The notes below the pieces were generated by a model, which saw only the letters and a list, made by a program, of their open reading frames with translations, had not been told where the DNA came from and did no database searches. A program made the position numbers and the translations under genes. Positions 20,554-31,984 of a DNA stretch of 64,000 bases are shown here, in pieces. The DNA is from Cotesia glomerata (taxonomy: Eukaryota > Arthropoda > Insecta > Hymenoptera > Braconidae). The stretch is taken from assembly GCF_020080835.1 (NCBI RefSeq), contig NC_058162.1, positions 12,601,323 to 12,665,322 of the forward strand. Direction: 5' to 3'. Numbering within the stretch: position 1 is the first letter of the stretch; each line of letters begins with the position of its first letter.

Positions 20554-21147
20554 ATAGATTTAGCTATTCTTTCTTAAAAAACGTATGATTATGAATTCCT
20601 ACTGTCCCAACAGTCAATCGATAAAATTTAAAATCAATCATTTTGACAGTTATTATAGCAACGGTAACCATGATAACGGTAACCATGGTAACGGCAACCA
20701 TGGTAACGGTAACCATGGCAACGGTAACCACGGCAACGGTAACCATAGCAACGGTAACCATGGCAACGATAACCATGACAATGGTAACCATGGCAAAGGT
20801 TGATTAGCGTGGGTGGTTGTAGGGGGGTTGAGTTCGATAATTTACGGGTGCCACTGATGGTTTCTTAGATTAGAGGGTCAAAATGATATTTCGCTCCCAA
20901 AAAAAGAGAGAGATATAGGGAAGGGGAAAGATTATAGGGCACGGGAGGGGAGGAGAAGAATGAGAGGGGGGGAGGGGAGGGCATATGTGATGGTAGACGA
21001 AAAATTCATTTTGGCTAGGAATTGCGTAAAATCCGTTCTTAGTGAGCGTCTACATCACGAATGGAGTAACTATGCTAAATTTCAAGTCAATCGGGCGAAT
21101 AGTTTCGGAGATCTCGTGATGAGTGAGTGGTATTTCGCTTATATATA
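20554..21147 (+). repeat. Minisatellite-bearing repeat, copy 3 (second of the pair)
   Basis: Repeats the preceding unit from GATTTAGCTATTCTTTCTTA with the array at about 20655-20800. The array is shorter by two 15-bp units, and the purine tract differs slightly. The very high identity shows a recent tandem duplication with the (TA)n as the junction. A longer (TA)n follows at 21148-21190. Confidence 0.9.
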
Positions 21148-21152
21148 TAGAT

Positions 21153-21190
<38 letters not shown>

Positions 21191-21191
<1 letters not shown>

Positions 21192-21539
21192 ATATAACCA
21201 GCCTTGTCATCAGGATATCTCAAAAAGATTTCAACCGATCTTGATGAAACTTGGTACACATATTCTTTGGGTAATTACCGAGGTCGAGTTTGAAGATGAG
21301 CAAAATCGGTCAATTAGTTTATAAATGGCGGCCATTTAAAATTTTCAAAATTTTGTAAATTTTAAGTTTTGTAACTTTAACCATGAATAACTTTTGACTG
21401 ACAGAAAAGAGCTCATTTCTGAAAATTTTATGGTGAAGATTATTATATCACCTTCAATTTGATCTATAACACTTATACTTTATGAAGATTTTTATTAATT
21501 TTATGGGCCATTCAAAAATTTTAGAATGAAAACTTTTTT
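21191..21539 (+). other. Non-coding repeat-like sequence
   Basis: Contains phrases common in insect interspersed repeats (GATCTTGATGAAACTTGGTA, AAAATCGGTCAATTAGTTTA), but there is no second copy in this window to define it. No coding frame. Confidence 0.4.
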
Positions 21540-21850
21540 TCAGGTTTCGTTTTTTTAGAATGACTTTTAAACAGCTTTACCGACCGATTTTAAAAACTAA
21601 TCAGCTCTTAACATAAAAAAACTACGTCGATCGCCGCTGGACCGGTCAAAATCGCTTGATTCGATTATGAGATATCGTTGACGAAAAAAATCGAAAAAAG
21701 CGTTTTTTTCAAACAAATTCCGAAATTTTTTATCTGATCGATTCACGGTTCGAAATTCATCATAGAATTCAAAAAAACTGCATCGACTGTAGTCAACTAC
21801 GTGATAATCGGTTAACTCGTTTAAAAGTTATAGCGGATTGAAAATTTAAA
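21540..21850 (+). repeat. GAGCTC-family repeat, body fragment
   Basis: Shares the body blocks (ACTACGTCGATCGCCGCTGG, GAGATATCGTTGACGAA) but has neither the hairpin end, the microsatellite nor the GAGCTC palindromes. Confidence 0.65.
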
Positions 21851-21890
21851 AATCACATAAACATTTATTATTCAACAAATTAAATAACAT

Positions 21891-22124
21891 AGGGTAAAAG
21901 ACCCCATTAGTGGCGGGGACCCCATTACTGACACTTGCTTTGATTTTGGTACTTATTCAATTAATTAAATCATTAATTTCAATAATGAATAAATTATTTA
22001 TAATCTTTAAGACTTTTAGATCAAAAAAATTTTTAATTTTTATTCCAAGTAGTGCATTTTTTCATTTAAAGAAAAAGTGCCCCTAATATGGGTTAAAGAT
22101 GCCACTGATGGGGTCTTTTACCTT
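21891..22124. mobile_element. MITE with AGGGTAAAAGACCCC inverted ends
   Basis: Left end AGGGTAAAAGACCCCATTAG and right end TGATGGGGTCTTTTACCTT are inverted repeats. The 234-bp interior has no coding frame. A related pair of ends bounds 25112-25806. The target duplication is not clear. Confidence 0.65.
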
Positions 22125-22344
22125 AAATAAATAAAATCTTATATCACATGAAATCTACCTTCCATTTTGGGTGAGGCCGAATGGCATTTTTTTTTTTTTT
22201 ATTATTTAGAATTTCTTACAAAAAAAAAAAAAAATAATGAATTAAATAATGTGCTCATCCATATAGTTTTTTCTATGTCATCGTTATGATGGTTAATGAC
22301 TATAAATGAAGTTTGCAGACATTTTGATGCTGGGTTTTCAACTT

Positions 22345-22443
22345 AGTGCTAAGAAAGTCGAGAATTTTCAAAACCAGGAAGTTATTGGTTTTACCCCGTT
22401 GTGCAAAAATTGAGTTTTCATTAATCTGTACGTCTGTACGTCG

Positions 22444-22482
<39 letters not shown>

Positions 22483-23245
22483 CGTGAGTGTGTGTATGCG
22501 TGAGTGTGTGAGTGTTTGTGTGTGTGTGGGGGGGGGGGGGTATGTATGTATGGATGTATGTAAACTTCTCATAACTTTTGAACGGTTTGACCGTTTTTAT
22601 CGTGGTTGGTGTCATTCAAAAGGGTATGACTGAACTTAGATTTTGAATATACTTTGGACTGATTCGGACTAGTAGAAATCTAGTAGAAATCTCAAAAAAA
22701 CTACGAAAAAAAAATTTTTCAAATGTTTTTTTGAAATAACTTTTAAACGACTTTACCGATCGATTCCAAAACTAATCAGCTTTTAGCATTAAAAAACCAC
22801 GTCGAACGCCACCAAGTCGGTCAAAATTGGTTGATTTGTTCGTGAATTATCATTGACGAAAAAATACCGAAAAAAGTATTTATTCGGAATAACTCCAAAG
22901 TTCCTAGTTCAATCAAATTCAACTTGAAGATTATTTGCGAAGCTTAAAAAATTGCGTCGAATACCGCTAACTGCGTAAAAATTGGTTCATTCATTCAGAA
23001 GTTAGTGCAGTTTAAAAATTAGAAAAATAGTGTTTTATTAAGCTTCTATCAGACTTTTGAGGTCGAAGAGCTTATAACCATAGAAAAGCTATCTTTTTGA
23101 GCTCGGAGAGCTCAAAATAACATAAATTGTATTTTTGAGCTCAAAGAACTTAAAAACTTAATAAGTGCAATTTTGAGCGCTAAAGTATAGAATGAGCGGG
23201 GATGGCTTTTTGGGTCGACCGTTTTCACAATTTTTTTTTCTTAGT
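22345..23245 (+). repeat. GAGCTC-family repeat, copy 5
   Basis: The hairpin end is degenerate (GCTAAGAAAGTCGAGAATTTT). A (TG)n tract with variants (22446-22530, ending in a run of G) is followed by AACTTTTGAACGGTTTGACC, body blocks and the palindromes at 23056-23150 (GAGCTCGGAGAGCTC intact, others mutated). It ends GGGATGGCTTTTTGGGTCG. More diverged than copies 3 and 10. Confidence 0.8.
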
Positions 23246-23671
23246 ATATAAAGCAATATAAATTGCATTATAAAATTAATTAGAGATAATAATTTAATTC
23301 ATATTGGTTACTCAATTAAAAAATTAACAGCTTAATTTGCAAAATGATTATAGTGTCAAAAATGTCAAAGTGTCAAAAATCAATTATCATGATTCCCTTA
23401 AACTGTAAACAAAATAAAGACTAATAGAAAAATTTCAAATTAAATTCTCAGATTAATAAATAAAACTTGTTACTGACTTATGGACTATCTTATAAACAAA
23501 TTATGGTACAAATTCCGGTTTATTTTAGATTTTTACTACCAATAAAACGATTGGTACTTAGTAAAGATGTTTATTATTGATTTTATAGTCAACAAGAAAG
23601 TTACAAATAATTGTTTTTGATAATATTGTTGAAATAGGAATTTTGACATTTAAAAATTCTATAGAAATGAT
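23246..23671. other. AT-rich spacer, nothing recognised
   Basis: No supported gene or repeat on either strand. Confidence 0.4.
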
Positions 23672-23824
23672 TTTTAACTTCCTGCTAAGAAAATCGAAGA
23701 TTTTTAAAAATCGGGAAGCTATCGGTTTTACCCCGTTTTGCAAAAATCGAGTTTTCATCAGATCTCGATATTTTGAGGTCACAAGAAGCTTCCCTGACTA
23801 TTCCCGCGATGGTGTCCGTGCGGC

Positions 23825-23883
<59 letters not shown>

Positions 23884-24180
23884 ATGTAAACTTCATAACT
23901 TTTGAACGGCTCGGCCGATCGCATTGAAATAGGTGGTGATCCAAAGAGTATCATTGCCATTAAATTTCGTGAGAATTTGAATTGATTCAGTTCGCTAGAC
24001 TTTGAGAAATCTCAAAAATAAAATTTTCAAAAAATCGTTTTCTTAGAATAATTTCAAAATGGCTCATCGATCACTTCCAAAAGCTATTCCGCTTTTAAGT
24101 TTAAAAAACCACGTCGATTACCACCAGTGTGTGCCTTTAGGGATGGCCTTTAGGGTAAACCGTTTTCCATATTTTTTTGA
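23672..24180 (+). repeat. GAGCTC-family repeat, copy 6 (internally deleted)
   Basis: Intact hairpin end (TTAACTTCCTGC...ATCGGGAAGCTAT), a (TG)n at 23828-23878, then body to AACCACGTCGATTACCACC. It jumps directly to the terminal GGGATGGCCTTTAGGGTAAA, so the palindrome region is deleted. Confidence 0.8.
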
Positions 24181-25111
24181 AAAAAACAAAACGACTTTTG
24201 ATTGATTCATCTTTTAATCTTTCTTTTTTTCCTCTACTTCAACGTCTTCCATACAAGAGGGGTCAGCAAATTCAATACTCCAAGAAAAACCCGACATAAC
24301 GCCGTTAAAATCTCGTGTCGTAACTGCACACAATACTCCGCGTTCCCTCCGCTAAAACACCGCCTAAACTCCGTCGGTATCCCGAGAAAACTCTATGACG
24401 GAGTATACTCTGCAGAAACACTGTATTTTATCCGAGTTTTCACAGGGTCATCAATACCGTTAGAGTACAGAGAATTGCGTAGGACCATATTAAATACTCT
24501 ATCCATAAAATTAACCCAATAATTAATTAGATGCAATAAATATATAATTAAATATTGTTATATATAATTATACATAATTATATATGATTAGATATGATTA
24601 TATTTGGCCATTTTTCATATATAATCATATATAACCAATTTATATATAATTATACATAAATATTTTTTCTCGGGGAAAGATTTAAAATCTTTTCAAATGC
24701 TTGAAGATCAGTAATTTAAAATCAAATAAAATAAATAGAACATAATATACGCGCGCGCACGGCTGAATACAATGTAAAATTACATATTTTTTTACGCTTA
24801 TGATATATTTGACCGATCACAATACGAATAAATTGATGCCACATACATTTTATCTCAATTTTAGGATTAGGTGATCAAAAATTAAGAATATTTAAAAAGA
24901 TTTATAAGGATTACAAATCGAATACTTTCAATATTCCAAATCGTCCTTGTAATAAGTGCTTTGTGTGTTTTGAATGGTTCAATGACTTATGGTTGATTTG
25001 AAAACGTAGTCTTAACCTTTTGTCGGTTGCGTAGATTTTTCAGCGGAGTTAAGTTAGGTAGTGAGCGTCACACTGCTGTGTTATTTAAATGGGACAGCAG
25101 CGACATATAGT
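24181..25111. other. No gene recognised; AT-palindromic tract at 24540-24680
   Basis: 24202-24522 is an open stretch of 106 codons without any recognisable domain and is probably chance. About 24540-24660 is made of TATATAATTATACATAATTA-type units in both orientations and ends TTTTTTCTCGGGG. The same type of tract and ending occurs at about 31660-31957. 24740-25110 is AT-rich and unremarkable. Confidence 0.4.
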
Positions 25112-25806
25112 CGTAAAAGATAATAGTCCCTAATATTGACAGGGCCCCATTAATGAGACCCTGTTTAAGTTTATTATTTAATTATTAAAATCTGTTAATA
25201 ATCACAATTGTTGATATTTCATGGCAATTTTACATATTTTCAAAATTAAAACTTTGAATTTTTGCGCTGTCAATAATACATTCGACCTGTTGGTTTTAAG
25301 TTGGTATGATAATTATTAAATTTATTGCTATTTAGCCGGTCCCATGGCTAAGCAGTAAGGTGCTTGCTTGGGACCGGTAAGGCGTGGGTTCGATTTCCAC
25401 GCCGGGCTGTACAGGCTTGGGTTATTCGATGGTTTCCCCAATCCCTGTGCAACCGGTGGGGCATAGGCAAATGCGTGCAGTTTCCCCAAAGTCGGGCCAT
25501 CGCCGCATTACTCTCCAGGCTGAAAAAGTATGTAATACCGCCAAACTTACTCTGTCAAATTTAATGTATCGATAAGCCTGGAGTCCCCCTTCCGGTCTTG
25601 GCCGGACCTCCATCGAGACAAAGTCTGAAAAGCAGGGTTAAAAAAAAAAATTATTGCTTTTTAAATTAATTAATTAAATTATTTAAGTGAAAACGGTAAT
25701 TAAAGTATCCTATAAAAAAAAAAAGTTCACAATATTAATTTGAAACACGATAAAAAAATTCAAATATTCATGATCACTCTTAGTGTCAATAATGGAGTCT
25801 TTTACC
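25112..25806. mobile_element. Inverted-repeat element related to the MITE at 21891, with a SINE inside
   Basis: The left end (TAAAAGA...TATTGACA at 25114-25140) is an imperfect inverse of the right end (TAGTGTCAATAATGGAGTCT, then TTTTACCT). It resembles the GTAAAAGACCCCATTA ends of the MITE at 21891-22124. The interior includes a complete SINE at 25333-25650. The ends are diverged, so this is tentative. Confidence 0.4.
25333..25650 (+). mobile_element. tRNA-derived SINE with poly(A) and target duplication
   Basis: The head has box A TGGCTAAGCAG and a near-consensus box B GGTTCGATTTCC inside a T-arm with a GC-rich stem (GCGTGG...CCACGC). A body of about 230 bp follows and ends AAAGCAGGGTT plus poly(A) at 25640-25650. 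TTATTGCT occurs immediately before (25322-25329) and after (25651-25658), a duplication as left by LINE machinery. The GC-rich body contrasts with its flanks. A different family from the SINE at 2222 and 19155. Confidence 0.85.
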
Positions 25807-26666
25807 TTAGCAGAATTTCAAAAAGTCCTTATCGCTCACTCACGTCACGGGGCGCCGCGCTCGCAGCTCGACCGACAGAGGGTAAAATGTAAAAAGATCG
25901 ACCGTGTAGGCATCTTGAATAATTCATATTGTTTATCATCTAATCATAATAATTTATATGAAGTTTCTAATTTCCTAAATGAAAAACATTTTTTCTAGCT
26001 TGCGAAATTATTTATTTTCCGAGCTTGTATCTGTACTAATTAAGCTTTTTTTTTTATAGAGAAGGAGGATCCTGTGGACGGATATAATTGTCGATAAGTA
26101 AAACTAGCAAAAATATCGAAAGAAACTGGAAGAAAGAAGACGATAACAATGAATAAGAAGGAAAGGAGTAAAATAAAAACGAAATAAAAAAAAAATTTTA
26201 TTAAAATTGTTAAGTGAATAATCAATGTAAATATAACAAACGTTTTCAGAATGTAAATTTGATAACGATTGAGTAATCACAATAAATGTCTTATAGAGCT
26301 ATGAAATTTTCTATGACCTGCCCCTATAAATGACTAAAATAGTGCTTTATACAGATTAATAATGTTCCAAATGCAAGGTTTTTGACATATAAATTAAAAA
26401 TTCAATTAATGTAATTGCTCCTCTTTGACAAGATTATTCTACTAGAAAATAATTGTAGATTCAATTCGTTGACCAAATGTTATATTTACTTTATACATTT
26501 TTCACATTACATTAATTTTGTCCTAATTGACTTATTACCCAATTTACAAAAATCTCTAGGATTCTTAATGATATTCCAATAATTAATTGAGAGCCAGAAG
26601 AGGATATTATAATACTTGATTGATCAAAGAAGCTACTCCTACGTGACTGTTTGGATCCTTTATAGA
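25807..26666. other. No gene recognised
   Basis: AT-rich. A short GC-rich patch at 25845-25880 (CACGGGGCGCCGCGCTCGCA) stands out but belongs to no recognised feature. No supported coding sequence on either strand. Confidence 0.4.
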
Positions 26667-27437
26667 GTAGAAAAAATATGGAAAACGGTTGACCCCAAAG
26701 GCCATCTCTGCAATTTCCCACTAATTCCATATCTAACCGCTTAAAATTGCACTTATGACGTTTTTGAGCTCTTCGAGCTCAAAATTATAATTTGTATGTT
26801 ATTTCGAGCGCTCTGAGCTCAAAGATTTCGCTGTTCTAAGCTAGTCTGATAGAAGTTTAATAAAACAGTATTTTTTGAATTTTTAAACTGCAATAATTTA
26901 TAAATGAATGAATCGATTTTTACGCAGTTAGCAGTATTCCACGCAGTTTTTCAAATTCTATTATATAATTTTGAACACAACCTGATCAAACCGAAAATTT
27001 TTGAGAAATTTGAAAAATTCACTTTTCCGAATTTTATCGACAACGATAACTCACGAACCAATCAACCGATTTTCACGTTCTAGGTGGCGATCGACGTGGT
27101 TTTTTGGGATCTAATGATTATTTAATTTCATCAAAAACGATCCAAAAAGAAATGTTGAAGTTATGTGAAAAAAACACTTTTTTCGAAATTTCGTTTTTCG
27201 TTTTTGATAACTCTCGATCGAATCAACCGATTTTGACGGGACTGGTGGAAATCGATGTGGTTCTTTAAATTTAACAGCGGATTAGTTTTTGGGATTGATC
27301 AGTGGAGCCGTTTAGAAGTTATTCCAAAAAAACGATTTTTTGAAAATTTTTTACGAAATTTAATAGCAATGATACTCTTTGGATCGCCACCTATTTCGAT
27401 CCGATCGGTCAAGCCATTAAAAAGTTATAAGAAGTTA

Positions 27438-27518
<81 letters not shown>

Positions 27519-27665
27519 TACAGCCGCAGGGACACCGTCGCGGGAATAGTCAGGACAGCTTCCTAGGACCTCAAAAAGTCGAGATCTGATGAAAACTCAA
27601 TTTTTGCAAAACGGGGTAGAACCAATAACTTCCCGATTTTAGAAAATCTTTGATTTTCTTAGCGA
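26667..27665 (-). repeat. GAGCTC-family repeat, copy 7 (minus)
   Basis: Starts GGAAAACGGTTGACCCCAAA with two GAGCTC-type palindromes (about 26765 and 26805). Body blocks follow, then a (CA)n of about 74 bp at 27441-27514, and the far end with CAATTTTTGCAAAACGGGGT and AACTTCCCGATTTT...TAGCG. Full length, moderately diverged. Confidence 0.85.
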
Positions 27666-27887
27666 AAAGTAGAAAATTATGCTAATCGCTTTTATTATCA
27701 GCATGTAATTATTGTAATTACCACACCCCCAAACATTTACCAAAAATGTATCATATCTTACCCCTAACTATTAATTTTCGATTAATTATCCCTTTCACAC
27801 ATATAAACACCTTTTAACTCTCGATGACGACTCAAATTCTTCACAAAGTGCAACAATAATTTAATCATTACCCACTTTTTTATGCTA

Positions 27888-27974
<87 letters not shown>

Positions 27975-28187
27975 GGTCAGGGAATTTTTGAATATTACTT
28001 AAATCTACAATTGCTCATTTATAATCATCAATAGTATTTTTGAATAGTATTTATCAATAGTATTTTTGATATGACTGTGGTTATAATAAAGTCCGCGATA
28101 GAATAATTAAATACTTCATTTCTCTCATTTTAAATTATTATTTGACAACGATTTCAATTATTATTTTTATTCTGATACCCAGGCAAC
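27666..28187. other. Spacer with an 80-bp (CA)n
   Basis: A (CA)n tract at about 27893-27972 is not within a GAGCTC-family copy. The rest is AT-rich without recognisable genes. Confidence 0.6.
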
Positions 28188-28504
28188 ATATGCTTGAGCA
28201 AGATTTAGGTGCCAGTGTCTTGAGCAAAACCCCTAGTTGCTAGTGTCTTTTTCTACATATGGGTCTTGCTCGAGTTCATGTAGAAAGAACTGGTTCAAGT
28301 TTTATATATAACTATCTCAAGACATCTTGTGCAAAAATATGAGATAAGTCTAATGTAAGGGGCATTGAAAAACTTTCTGACGCATTCTTTGAATCAGAAA
28401 CTCACAACAGACACTTACCCATGACTTGCTGAAGATTTGCTCAAGATCCGTAATTCTCAGTAATTTGATCATTTATAAAGTGTAACGAGGGTGGTTAGCC
28501 CTGT
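28188..28504. repeat. Cluster of CTTGAGCAAG-type motifs, left
   Basis: CTTGAGCAAG (itself a palindrome) and near variants occur at about 28192, 28218, 28265 and 28437. A stretch CTAGTTGCTAGTGTCTTTTT resembles, in inverse, a stretch at about 32445-32470. A second cluster lies at 31985-32495 in inverse orientation. This may be the interrupted end of one element. Confidence 0.35.
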
Positions 28505-28620
28505 CTAATTGTTCACCCCTTTCCTCTTTGAAAAGGGCGCCACTGGAATTTTAGACAAGGTGTCCCAGAAACTGGGGAAGCATGAGAGGGAAATGACAGA
28601 GAGGGAAGTTCGAGAGGGCT
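28505..28620 (-). repeat. Short LTR-related segment
   Basis: On the minus strand it reads CCAGTTTCTGGGACACC...AAAATTCCAGTGGCGCCC, matching the segment near the ends of the LTRs at 56300-56350 and 45150-45190. It replaces the 3' continuation of the retrotransposon to its right, so it marks a recombination or insertion junction. Confidence 0.5.
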
Positions 28621-30180
28621 TCGTTGATGATCTGATGATCGTTGATGTAACTGATAAGGTGATCTAGCATAATTCTCTCCTGGACAGACATAGCGCACAA
28701 TATTGAGATGGGCTGCATGTCCGATGGGGATTGAGGGTTGCGTACCTTTGGTATTGGAGTGACAAGCGATGATTTCCAGAGTCTGGGGAAGGTGCTGTGG
28801 TTGATCGATTTGCTGATAAGATCAGTAAAAGTTGGAGCTAGCAGATGCTTGAATGTCTTCAGCGCTAGAGTTGGTAAGCCATCAATACCCGAGGCGTTTG
28901 AGGATAGGTTACTCAGGTGCTTGACCACTTGTGGAACGGTTGCCTGCATGAATCTAAACGTCGGTCCATTTTGCGCCTGATTTAGTGTTTTAAGTATCGT
29001 CTCAAGGGCAGGGAGCTTTGTACCATGTGCCACCGTGCTGTAATAATCATTGAGTATAGTGAGGTCGAATTTGACTGGGTCTTTCGACTTTGTTGATGAT
29101 ACCGTGAGCCCAAGTTTATCTATTTGATTCCAGAATTGTTTAGACATACTTGATTTATTGAAAACTCTTTCCAGGTAATCTACTTGTTCCTTTTTCCACA
29201 GCAGTTGCGCTTGTCTACGTAAGATTATGTAGCTTTGCCATGCTAGAGAGTGTCCACCTCTTTTAAATCTTTTATAGGCTTTGTTTCTCTCCCTCCTGAT
29301 GTCTCTTAACTGCTGCGTAATCCACGGCGCGGGGCTGTGCTTTGCGTAGAATTCCCGAGTGGGGACACACCGATCGACAAGCTCTTCAATAAGATTATTT
29401 AGCTTGTGTAAGTGTACATCAGATGCATTAACTTCATCAGGGTCGCCGCTGAGCTCATCCATCCGCGAATTCACGACCTCGACTGCTAATTCATCATTAA
29501 TTTCATTCTATGCCAGATAACGAACATATCGCCTTGTAGGTTTAGGGGATTTATACTTAAGACTGATGTAGATAAGGTCATGAGATAACAGGAACGGCTG
29601 TCGTGACTGACCCCACGCATCAAGCTGCAGCATTTGGCTGACTGCACATAAGTCAATCCAAGTGTTGGCCTCTGCTGTGTGGTTGGTGGGCTGCATCGGG
29701 ACAATATGAAGTCCAATTCGTGTAAAGAAGTTCTTCAGTCTGATGACTTTATCATTGTTAGCCTGTAGATCAGTATTAAAGTCCCCTAGAACACAAGCAA
29801 ATTTGTAATTGACTAGTCTAGCTGAATAATCATCTTCGAATATATGCATAAAACCTGATTTAGGAGGAAGATAGACGACAGCAACTAGAATTTTATATTG
29901 TGAAGGGCCCCAGACCTCAGCGATAAGGTATTCTGGAAGTATAGTGTCTCCAGTAGCCACAGATGAGCTGATTAGTTATGCACAGAGTTCTTTCTTAAAG
30001 TAGATCGCAACGCCTCCACCACGTTTATTGTGACGATCAACTCTGAGGAGAGAGTACCCAGGCGGTTCAATTTGTCGATTTCCAATTGGGTTGGTTAGCG
30101 AGGTTTCAACCACGCCAATGACGTGATATGGGTTCAGCATATATTTCATATATCTAAGTGTGTTCTTGTATTGGCAATTG
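28600..30180 (-). pseudogene. CR1/L2-group ORF2 fragment: endonuclease plus partial reverse transcriptase
   Basis: One minus-strand frame runs from about 30180 to 28600, broken by TAA at 29976-29978 and TAG at 29508-29510. The endonuclease part shows RHNKRGGGVAIYFKKEL, VVYLPPKSG, VLGDFNTDL (catalytic GDFN) and QPFLLSHDLIYISL (SHD). A linker (APWITQQLRDIRRERNKAYK) follows. The reverse transcriptase begins with SSNASGIDGLPTLALK, then FPRLWKSSLVTPIPK and SDMQPISILCAMS (the usual RPIS is QPIS), where it is cut. In intact relatives this protein nicks target DNA and copies the element RNA. It lies directly downstream of its ORF1 remnant. Confidence 0.8.
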
Positions 30181-30289
30181 GAGTAAGAAACCTAGGTAAT
30201 TATAATGAGAGTTGCTGCAAATCAGTGGAAGGTAGTACCCGGATCGGCCGATCTACTTGCGATTTCCGGATGTATACCGCTGAGTTTGG

Positions 30290-30910
30290 GATTCACACGT
30301 ACTTACGGTCAACACGAGCGAATGTCTTTAGGAGTTTATCCCTGAGTTGATGCAGTTGCGCTGGCTGGCACCGGTTAATGAAGAGTTTAGTGTCCGGAAA
30401 TGCAGCATTAACTTGCTTGGCAGTAATGTTGGGTTTGTTCTTCTTGGCATCAATGACCGCTGAACAAGTGTCAGGTGTCTTCAGTCCAACAACAATCGAA
30501 CGTGACCCACCTGACATATTGCCGTGACGTACAGGACCACTCGATGGTTGAGCTCTTCCGATTCTTCACGCAAAGACAATTTCAGAGTTACTATGCTGAA
30601 CTCCTAATGCATTGAGGGTAGATCTTACTAGGGTTCTAGTGTTCTCATTCTCATTTTCCGGCAATCCATTCATTATTAACTGATTAGTCATCTGGTCGCA
30701 TGCTGCGCGAAGTAGCACAAGTTCGTCGGCTGATGATAGTTGCGTTCGTGCTTCATGTATCCTTGCTTCAACATCAGTGAGGCGGTCATGAAGATCAGCG
30801 AGCTTGGTATCTGTAATGGACTGTGTAGCTTTCAGTTCTGCACACTGGGTGCGGACTGTTGCAAGATCTTCGGCAATTTGGTCTATTTTGTCGATAGCAC
30901 TCTTCACTCT
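30290..30910 (-). pseudogene. CR1/L2-group ORF1 remnant (coiled coil)
   Basis: Two pieces in different frames, 30907-30566 and 30517-30293. The first is a heptad-rich coiled coil (AIDKIDQIAEDLATVRTQCA...) ending LIMNGLPENENENTRTLV, the junction into the conserved ORF1 C-terminal domain. The second, with TAKQVNAAFPDTKLFINRCQ...KLLKTFARV, is the C-terminal part. The same order (coiled coil, then 'GLPE', then C-terminal domain) is seen in the ORF1 at 47341-48396. A frameshift separates the pieces. Confidence 0.65.
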
Positions 30911-31150
30911 TCATTCCATCAAGTTTGTTATTCATTTTAATGAGCAAACCTATTACATTCATGTCTGTGACCTCACAGGTTACGCATTTGGTACGAATAG
31001 CATTCTCAATCTCCTTATTCGTATCCAGCTGTAATCGCGTTGCTGCACAGCAATAGTGATAAGAGTGTTTACATTAAGCTCCTGTGGCAACAATCTCTTT
31101 AACACTCTTGAACTTGGTAAAACAGAGTGCACATAATGAATCAGACATTT

Positions 31151-31640
31151 TAAATACGGAGAAGGTTCTCAGAGTGGGCACAAGATGTCAGCGAGTGCTG
31201 ATGTGATAAGTCAGGACCCGTATAATTTGTTATGCTGCGAAATTAAGGTTAGGTAAAACCCTATCAAAACACCACAATAAAAACGTAATTTTCCTGGACT
31301 AAATCAATTTTGCCCGACTGATTTTAATTGTTTAGAATATGCAGCAGCTCTTAATACGTAGTTCGGTTAATTATTGTACACTGTAGGTCTATATTTTACC
31401 ACTAAGTCAACACGAAAGTAAGCGATCAAAAAAAAAACGCGTGCAGTATGTACTAGCATAATAATAATAATAACATATAACACTTATTTAAATAATAAAA
31501 TAAATAATAATTTTACTATTAGGTAGTAACAGAGCAGACCAAAACATCTCATAGAAAATATAACAAATTTTGTATTTCAGAATTATTTAAACGTAATTAA
31601 AAACATCAATTTATACTTTTTGTGATTACCAAAAAAAAAA
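31151..31640. other. No gene recognised
   Basis: AT-rich spacer with a short (AAT)n near 31459-31475. No supported coding sequence. Confidence 0.4.
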
Positions 31641-31957
31641 TTTTTTTTTTAAGAAAAAGTTTTTTTATATGTAAATTATATATAAGCATATATAATTATA
31701 TATGGGACTATATATAATCATGTATGATTATGTATAATTATATATGTAACTATATATAATTATATATACTTATATATAATTGTATATGGAACTATATATA
31801 ATCCAGCATGGCTGTATATTGCTCCATATATAGTCATATATAATTATATATAATCTTATATACAATTCCATATATAATCATGTATGATTATATATAATTG
31901 TATGTTATTATGATTATATATAATTATATATGATTATATAGAAAAATTTTTTCTCGG
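31641..31957. repeat. AT-palindromic repeat (MITE-like)
   Basis: Composed of TATATAATTATATATGATTA-type units in both orientations. It ends AAAATTTTTTCTCGGG on the right and has an A/T-rich approximate inverse on the left. The tract at 24540-24680 has the same composition and right end. Long and self-complementary, it probably belongs to a MITE family, but low complexity limits certainty. Confidence 0.45.
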
Positions 31958-31984
31958 GTAACCAAAAACTAACAGCAAATATTG

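Larger units (their letters stand above)
28600..31150 (-). mobile_element. Decayed CR1/L2-group non-LTR retrotransposon, 3'-truncated
   Basis: On the minus strand it holds an ORF1 remnant (30910-30290), then ORF2 with endonuclease and the start of the reverse transcriptase, ending abruptly at about 28620 before the catalytic YADD motif. The order and motifs match the better-preserved element at 47060-51600, but sequence similarity is only at the protein level, so it is a separate family or an old copy. Loss of the 3' end, rather than the usual 5' truncation, shows later rearrangement. Confidence 0.7.

Noticed and set aside
24202..24522. 106-codon open frame as a small gene
   Set aside because: No recognisable domain, repeats on both sides, and no supporting splice or promoter signal; probably chance.
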